A DNA stretch of 10,090 nt, from NCBI GenBank assembly GCA_017993865.1, contig JAGOLU010000026.1:1-10090 (forward strand), read 5' to 3'. The notes beneath the pieces were generated by a model. That model saw only the letters and a list, made by a program, of their open reading frames with translations. It had not been told where the DNA came from and searched no databases. Below, in pieces: positions 5,975-10,090 of the stretch; the stretch's first letter is position 1, and the number at the start of each line of letters is the position of its first letter. This DNA comes from Candidatus Woesebacteria bacterium. GTDB taxonomy: Bacteria > Patescibacteriota > Microgenomatia > UBA1406 > GWC2-37-13. Position numbers and translations under genes: made by a program.

Positions 5975-7189
5975 ATGAAAAGCACCCCACCATCAAATTC
6001 CAAACAGAGCACCGTCATGAAAGATCGACGCATGTGGATCATATTCCTCATAATCTTCATCAACATGTTGGGGTTCGGCATTATTCTCCCTCTTCTCCCC
6101 TACTATGTCGAAAGTTTCGACGCAGGACCTCTCACTATTGGGCTTTTGATGGGTGCGTATTCGCTGTTCCAGCTGCTTTCTGCACCCATTCTCGGTGAGC
6201 TTTCAGATAAATATGGTCGTCGACCTATCTTACTGTTTTCTATTGGTGGCACTGCACTCTCATTTGGTTTGTTGGGTGTCGCAACGTCACTCCCTATGCT
6301 CTTTCTTTCCCGCATCATAGACGGCGCATCGGGGGGCAATATCTCTACCGCACAGGCGTATATCGCAGACATTACTTCAAAAGAAGAAAGAACCGCAAGT
6401 ATGGGCATGATGATGGCTGCATTTAGCTTGGGCTTTATCATAGGTCCAGCGGTTGGGGGGCTCTTGTCTGTGTACGGATATGGAGTACCTGCCTTGGTGG
6501 CAGGAGCGGTTGCCCTCGTCGCGACTATTCTCACCTACTTCTACTTGCCTGAGTCGCGTGTGCCACCGAAGGAAGTCCCCAATGCGCCCAAGAAGCCTCT
6601 CGTGCTTTTTAATATTCGAGATTTCTATGATGCACTTACTCACCCTGCGGTGGGACTTCTTCTGTCGGTATCGTTTCTCATGATGTTTGCGTTCTCTCTC
6701 ATGCAGGGCACGTTTGCGTTATTTACTGAACACACACTTCACCTCACCGCGAAAATGAATGGCTTCCTTTTTGCATATTTAGGTTTGGTTGGCGTCATTG
6801 TCCAGATGTTCTTTCTCAAAAAGATTCTACAGAAGCTTCCGGAGCATCATGCAATAGTTTTGGCTTTACTTGCTATGGCACTGTCACTCTTCCTAACGGC
6901 TTACAGCGGAAGTATAGTGTGGCTGTATATTGCCATTACCTTCCTTGCATTCGGCAACAGCATTGCGGGGCCAGTAATCACAGGCCTTATGTCTAAGCTC
7001 ACTCCCGATGACGAACAAGGGAATGTGGCTGGCATGAACCAGTCGGTCGGGAGCATGGCTCGGCTTGTAGGGCCAGTAGCGGGCACCTTCTTGTATGGTT
7101 CGTTGGGTATTCGATCTCCCTACCTGATAGGAACAGGTATCTTGGTGGTAGCCGCACTCTTGGCAATCAAAAAACTAAAGCAGGTCTAA
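5975..7189 (+). CDS. MFS (DHA1/TetA-like) efflux transporter, 404 aa
   Basis: This is a twelve-helix major facilitator superfamily protein of typical length. The loop between helices 2 and 3 has the MFS motif A, GELSDKYGRRP (74-84). GFGIILPLLPYYV (33-45) in helix 1 is characteristic of the DHA1 drug:H+ antiporter group, including tetracycline-efflux relatives. Helix 5 carries a motif-C-like stretch, GFIIGPAVGGLL. Such pumps exchange a drug or metabolite for a proton in the inner membrane; the substrate cannot be read from sequence, and tetracycline resistance is not implied. Start ATG 5975 is preceded by a -10 at leaderless distance; ATG 6017 (codon 15) is an alternative that would remove a polar, serine-rich leader. 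It is divergent from tspO and convergent with dipZ; its TAA stop abuts dipZ's TAA with no base between, leaving no room for a terminator outside the coding sequences. Confidence 0.93.
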   Translation: MKSTPPSNSKQSTVMKDRRMWIIFLIIFINMLGFGIILPLLPYYVESFDAGPLTIGLLMGAYSLFQLLSAPILGELSDKYGRRPILLFSIGGTALSFGLLGVATSLPMLFLSRIIDGASGGNISTAQAYIADITSKEERTASMGMMMAAFSLGFIIGPAVGGLLSVYGYGVPALVAGAVALVATILTYFYLPESRVPPKEVPNAPKKPLVLFNIRDFYDALTHPAVGLLLSVSFLMMFAFSLMQGTFALFTEHTLHLTAKMNGFLFAYLGLVGVIVQMFFLKKILQKLPEHHAIVLALLAMALSLFLTAYSGSIVWLYIAITFLAFGNSIAGPVITGLMSKLTPDDEQGNVAGMNQSVGSMARLVGPVAGTFLYGSLGIRSPYLIGTGILVVAALLAIKKLKQV

Positions 7190-8917
7190 TTATCCAAACG
7201 TAAATGCAAAGATCTGGGCATTGTTATCCAGGAATTCGAGTCTCAATAAGTGTCTTCCAGGATTTGGGAGATTGACCAGTTTATACAATCTGTCCGTGTC
7301 AACAGTTACTACTCCATCGGTCACATCCTCTCCCAGAAACTGTTGCTGGCCATCGACATACACTCTCACTTTTGCGACGTCTGCGAGAGGGTTCATCACC
7401 AGAAAGACTTCTTTCGATTCAAAGTTCACAAAAAGATTCGCATTTTTTTGTGGCGTCGCATACTCACTCGAAACGATGAATTCTCCATCGTACCCAAAAT
7501 GGTCGTTTGGTAATTGATCGGGTGAGGTATACAATCCTATTTTATTTTCTTGCACTCGCTCGGGAGATGCTAAATACTCAATGCGATCGTAACCCAAATA
7601 CACCTCAGGAGTCCTCCCATACGTTTGATATTCGGGGTTGCTGACACGAGTATCCAGCCCGGTTGCACCGGCCTCTTTGAGAAGCTCTTGTATCACTTCT
7701 TCGCTTTCGTCGTACGCTCCCTCTCCAAAATGCGTGTAGCGAATGTACCCTTCTTTATCAATGAAATATTTCGCAGGCCAGTAACGATTATTGTATGCGC
7801 GCCATGTCGCGAAGTCGTTATCCTGCACGATAGGATAGGTCAACTTAAAGTCTGCTATTGCCTTCTTCACATTTACCGCATCTTTTTCAAATTCAAATTC
7901 TGGGGCATGAACACCGATGATAACAAGTCCTTTATCTTGGTATTTAGTCCACCAGTCTCGGAGGTATGGCAGTGTTCGCTGACAGTTGATACATGAGTAT
8001 GTCCAGAAATCGATAATAACCACCTTCCCTCTCAAAGACTCAAGCGTCAGAGGCTCACTATTAAACCATTCGCCCCCAGGAATTAGCTCTGCCGCGCGCA
8101 CTCCTTTGGGGTTGAGCAAGTCGAACATGGGCTTGCCTATGTTTGACTCGTCCGTTTTTTCTCCCGCAAGTTTGCTCAGCTCTTTTTGCACGATTGCGTT
8201 ATCTTCGAACTTGGTGAGACCCACTCCGTACTGGGGGAACGTCTCGATGACAAAGGTCTGAAATCTCCGATCTACATTGGTATATATCCCCAGCGCAGTG
8301 AGAATCATGAGCACACCAAATGCTTTTTGGATTTTGCCCGTGTTCGCCATCAGCCACGGAACTTTTTTAAGTAAACTTCTGCCGCCCAACATAATCAAAA
8401 ACATCGGAATAGCGGTTCCTAGCGCATATGAGAAGGTGATGAAAAATGCATCGAGCGTCACGGTGCCGGTTATAGCGAGAGAGATAACTGATGCCAAAAT
8501 GGGCCCGACACACGGGGTCCACAGAAGCCCCAAAGAGAGCCCGACTATCACCCCTGCCCAAAAACCAGGCTGTGCCTGGGTGCGCGGCATAGCACTTGCA
8601 AGCTTTGAAAATAATCGTTCAGTGAGTAGCTGAAATTGCGGTATGAGCATCGAAATCCCCAAACCTGCGATAATTAGTACAGAGACAAACCGCAACGAGC
8701 CTGCAGGAATCCCGCTCAACTGGACGATCGTCGATAAGAATAAGGTAAAAAACGTGAAACTCGCGATGAACCCCGCCACCACTCCCACCGGTCGAGAAAG
8801 GCTCGTTTTATCCGTGCCAATCGAAGTAGAGAGCACAATAGGCAAGATGGGGAGAATGCAAGGCGATAAAATAGTCACTATACCTGCCAGAAAGGCAAAA
8901 CCGAGAAGCAATATCAT
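7190..8917 (-). CDS. dipZ: DipZ-type CcdA-thioredoxin-C-terminal domain fusion, 575 aa
   Basis: Three parts are visible. Residues 1-215 form a CcdA/DsbD-like six-helix domain with the paired redox cysteines Cys20 (LSPCILP) and Cys136 (WTPCVGP). Residues about 280-415 are a TlpA-like thioredoxin domain with W305-TYS-C309-INC312 and a cis-Pro in RYWPAKYFID (Pro381). Residues about 425-575 match the beta-sandwich (carbohydrate-binding-module-like) end of mycobacterial DipZ. By analogy, the membrane domain takes electrons from cytoplasmic thioredoxin to the extracytoplasmic thioredoxin domain, which reduces or isomerises envelope disulfides. Despite the common 'cytochrome c biogenesis' label, no cytochrome gene is visible here. 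Start ATG 8917 lies four bases after the anchored thioredoxin's stop, with no Shine-Dalgarno, so the two are surely co-transcribed and perhaps coupled. Family assignment is firm. Confidence 0.94.
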   Translation of the reverse strand: MILLLGFAFLAGIVTILSPCILPILPIVLSTSIGTDKTSLSRPVGVVAGFIASFTFFTLFLSTIVQLSGIPAGSLRFVSVLIIAGLGISMLIPQFQLLTERLFSKLASAMPRTQAQPGFWAGVIVGLSLGLLWTPCVGPILASVISLAITGTVTLDAFFITFSYALGTAIPMFLIMLGGRSLLKKVPWLMANTGKIQKAFGVLMILTALGIYTNVDRRFQTFVIETFPQYGVGLTKFEDNAIVQKELSKLAGEKTDESNIGKPMFDLLNPKGVRAAELIPGGEWFNSEPLTLESLRGKVVIIDFWTYSCINCQRTLPYLRDWWTKYQDKGLVIIGVHAPEFEFEKDAVNVKKAIADFKLTYPIVQDNDFATWRAYNNRYWPAKYFIDKEGYIRYTHFGEGAYDESEEVIQELLKEAGATGLDTRVSNPEYQTYGRTPEVYLGYDRIEYLASPERVQENKIGLYTSPDQLPNDHFGYDGEFIVSSEYATPQKNANLFVNFESKEVFLVMNPLADVAKVRVYVDGQQQFLGEDVTDGVVTVDTDRLYKLVNLPNPGRHLLRLEFLDNNAQIFAFTFG

Positions 8918-8921
8918 AGGA

Positions 8922-9488
8922 TTATTTAATGTTTGCTAATAGCTCGTTAAGAGCGCCACCATTCCATTTAGCAACCTGTTTACCTAATGAGTCTATCTGA
9001 ACGTACGTATGCTGATAGGTAATGCCGTATTTCTCGGCGAGAGCCTTCTCATCTTCGTCGGTATCAGGGTCGTTATAGTTCACGCGAATAAGCTGCACAT
9101 CTTCAGGGATTTGTGAGACTTTTTCAGAAAACTCGGCATCGGCTGGCCTGCATGTGGGGCACCACGATGCGTAGAAAAAGAGCACTCTTCGTTTATCACT
9201 TGACGCGCTGAATGCACTTTCAGAATAGGGCATATATCGAGAGTCCGCCACTTCTTTCTCCATCATTACGCCATCTTGTTGGTCTTTTTGCATACTCTCA
9301 TCTTCGGCGGGCGGCATCTGCTCGGAGCCTTCTTGGGGAGTCTCTGACTCCATCATGAGCGTTGGCTCGGCAGGTGCATTCATGACGTTGTCCACTTTGA
9401 CTGGACGTAAGAATACCATTACGCCAGCAACAATAAGTACGAGCACGACAATAATAACTACGGGTAGGAATTTATTCGACATATTCAT
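8922..9488 (-). CDS. Membrane-anchored thioredoxin with CPTC site, 188 aa
   Basis: Residues 7-27 form one membrane anchor; 33-95 is an acidic, Met/Gln-rich spacer; 98-188 is a thioredoxin domain with the active site ASWCPTCRP (Cys110, Cys113). The domain should face outside. Where thioredoxins normally have the cis-proline (typically 'xPT'), this protein reads TYQHTYVQID, with His160 in place of the proline. That is unusual, and loss of the cis-proline is known in engineered thioredoxins to let the CXXC cysteines bind metal. It could be a subfamily trait. The gene is first in an operon with dipZ (gap four bases), so it is probably DipZ's redox partner. The start is chosen at ATG 9488 (ATG 9482 is possible). 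The longer frame to 9536 is rejected because a GTTACA-17-TATTAT promoter lies inside it. Confidence 0.88.
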   Translation of the reverse strand: MNMSNKFLPVVIIVVLVLIVAGVMVFLRPVKVDNVMNAPAEPTLMMESETPQEGSEQMPPAEDESMQKDQQDGVMMEKEVADSRYMPYSESAFSASSDKRRVLFFYASWCPTCRPADAEFSEKVSQIPEDVQLIRVNYNDPDTDEDEKALAEKYGITYQHTYVQIDSLGKQVAKWNGGALNELLANIK

Positions 9489-9496
9489 AGGGGTGG

Positions 9497-9525
9497 ATAA
9501 TAATTGATGACACCACGATTGTAAC
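9497..9525 (-). promoter_or_regulatory. Promoter of the thioredoxin-dipZ operon
   Basis: Minus-strand GTTACA (9525-9520; 4 of 6), a 17-base spacer and TATTAT (9502-9497; 5 of 6) form the best-spaced promoter in the window. The -10 ends eight bases before ATG 9488. The bases between are CCACCCCT, without a Shine-Dalgarno, so the transcript would start almost at the ATG. Confidence 0.5.
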
Positions 9526-9535
9526 AACTCTCTCA

Positions 9536-9565
9536 CTGAGATGCATCCCGATTTTCGGAACTCAG
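9536..9565. repeat. Nested imperfect inverted repeat in the divergent intergenic region
   Basis: CTGAG (9536-9540) pairs with CTCAG (9561-9565). Inside it, CCGA (9548-9551) and TCGG (9555-9558) close a 3-base T loop. It lies between the two divergent redox promoters, so it could be an operator, for example for a thiol- or metal-sensing regulator; no regulator gene is visible here. The arms are short and could be chance. Confidence 0.25.
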
Positions 9566-9607
9566 GTGTATCATTAGGATGTTGAGAGTAACTATTAAAT
9601 AATACCT

Positions 9608-9856
9608 ATGAAAATACAAGTCCTTGGATCAGGTTGTGCAACCTGTAAGAAGCTCTATGAGCTAACACAAAAAGCGGTGGTCGGGATCGAAGCGAATGTC
9701 GAGTATGTCACTGGGCCAGAAGGCATGCAGAAAATCATGGAGCTTGGTGCTATGGGTAGCCCGGTGCTCACGGTAGACGACAAGATTGTGATGATTGGGT
9801 TTACTCCAGATGTCCAAGAGATAACAAATAAAATTATGGCTGCATCAGAGGAGTGA
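9608..9856 (+). CDS. TM0996/MTH895-type mini-thioredoxin (redox-active disulfide protein 2), 82 aa
   Basis: This is a very short thioredoxin-fold protein. It has GSGCATCKKL with Cys10 and Cys13 at the first strand-helix junction, and the cis-proline in MGSPVLTVDD (Pro52). Length, GxGC motif and strand order match the 'thioredoxin family protein, TM0996/MTH895' group. Members are small cytoplasmic disulfide proteins commonly next to UPF0718 permeases, as here: the permease starts five bases after this stop, with its Shine-Dalgarno inside this gene's last codons. The role is probably to supply or sense thiol redox state for the permease, but the substrate is unknown. The ATG at 9608 has no Shine-Dalgarno; it is preceded by an AT-rich tract with TATTAA nine bases upstream. 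It is divergent from the thioredoxin-dipZ operon. Confidence 0.93.
   Translation: MKIQVLGSGCATCKKLYELTQKAVVGIEANVEYVTGPEGMQKIMELGAMGSPVLTVDDKIVMIGFTPDVQEITNKIMAASEE
9849..9853 (+). promoter_or_regulatory. Shine-Dalgarno of the permease gene, inside the mini-thioredoxin gene
   Basis: AGGAG lies seven bases before the permease ATG at 9861 and overlaps the last codons of the upstream gene, so both are read from one mRNA and translation may be coupled. Confidence 0.75.
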
Positions 9857-9860
9857 ACCT

Positions 9861-10090
9861 ATGGATATCTTCTACCCCATTCAGATGCTTGCCGACACGA
9901 TAACATTCAAGTGGCTCGCCCTCTCCGCGTCTTCGTATTTGGGGAAATCGATAAACTTCTTTGTGTACGACACGATAAAAATCTTCATTCTTCTTGTCAC
10001 CATAAACTATGTGATGGCTGCGACACGTCATTTCCTTCCTGTACAAAAAATACGCGATATTCTCACAAAGCGAAAATGGTATGGCGCTGA
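9861..10090 (+). CDS. UPF0718 (DUF318) family permease, N-terminal part
   Basis: The visible 76 residues start at ATG 9861 and run off the right edge. They carry an amphipathic start and a hydrophobic helix (about 38-54) in YDTIKIFILLVTINYVMAA, then RHFLPVQKIRDIL (56-68), which fits the N-terminus of UPF0718 permeases (related to ArsP/YraQ), where YDTxKIF and the P-x-K-[IV]-R-x-x-L loop are typical. These proteins have about eight helices; some export trivalent organoarsenicals, most have no known substrate. It is the second gene of an operon with the TM0996-type thioredoxin, an arrangement seen in many bacteria and archaea. The truncated view hides the functional residues, so no substrate is claimed. 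The gene end lies outside this window. Confidence 0.9.
   Translation, partial: MDIFYPIQMLADTITFKWLALSASSYLGKSINFFVYDTIKIFILLVTINYVMAATRHFLPVQKIRDILTKRKWYGA

Noticed and set aside
6103..6534. A 143-codon frame antisense to the MFS gene
   Set aside because: It is a shadow of the MFS coding frame; its composition mirrors the transporter's codons and there is no ribosome site.
9489..9536. Extension of the anchored thioredoxin to the upstream ATG at 9536
   Set aside because: The extra 16 residues (with a cysteine) precede an otherwise normal signal anchor, and the region holds a well-spaced -35/-10 pair.
1..10090. Recoded UGA (as glycine) as in Absconditabacteria/Gracilibacteria
   Set aside because: TGA ends several genes cleanly (for example at 1268-1270 and 9854-9856), and no gene needs in-frame TGA read-through.
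1..10090. CRISPR arrays, tRNAs, rRNAs, transposons, prophage genes, riboswitches
   Set aside because: No regularly spaced repeats, cloverleaf, transposase motif or long structured leader was seen; the intergenic gaps are all under 125 bases.

Overview
The window looks like a piece of a bacterial chromosome with tightly packed, short genes, standard-code stops (TGA, TAA and TAG all end genes) and moderate GC by eye. The gene mix is a DUF2079 membrane protein, a DipZ-type CcdA-thioredoxin fusion, membrane-anchored thioredoxins, an UPF0718 permease with a TM0996-type mini-thioredoxin, and several SD-less starts. This fits a Patescibacteria (Candidate Phyla Radiation) genome, perhaps a Parcubacteria-like lineage. 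That placement is inference from gene content; there is no rRNA or marker gene to confirm it.

Layout. From 1 to 5929 nine genes run on the minus strand. In transcription order they are: a TspO/MBR membrane protein; an anchored exported protein with four cysteines; two proteins of unknown function (the first with a possible PD-(D/E)XK nuclease signature); a DUF2079 multi-pass protein; a membrane-anchored alpha/beta hydrolase; a soluble alpha/beta hydrolase; a 45-residue cysteine-rich microprotein; and a glutaredoxin-like protein cut by the window edge. A divergent control region (5930-5974) separates TspO from a plus-strand MFS drug-efflux-type transporter (5975-7189). That gene's stop codon directly abuts the stop of the convergent dipZ gene. 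Next come dipZ and an anchored thioredoxin as a minus-strand two-gene operon (7190-9488). A second divergent region (9489-9607) leads to a plus-strand pair: a TM0996-type thioredoxin and an UPF0718 permease that runs off the right edge.

How the genes fit together. Thiol chemistry is the clearest theme. Four thioredoxin-fold domains carry four different active sites (CGDC, CINC, CPTC, CATC), and there is a CcdA electron-transfer membrane domain, a cysteine-rich microprotein, and an exported protein whose paired cysteines could be a client. The anchored thioredoxin and DipZ probably move reducing equivalents across the membrane to envelope proteins. The TM0996 thioredoxin probably works with the permease. 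The hydrolases, DUF2079 protein, TspO and MFS pump are envelope or transport genes.

The starts fall into two classes. Genes at 401, 4236 and 9861 have a purine-rich Shine-Dalgarno seven bases from ATG. Several other starts have no SD but a TATAAT-like hexamer 5-12 bases before ATG, often with a CCCT-like pyrimidine tract right before ATG, which suggests leaderless or nearly leaderless mRNAs. The least explained coding region is the two-gene cassette at 3883-4877. I saw no tRNA, rRNA, CRISPR array, insertion sequence or phage gene.
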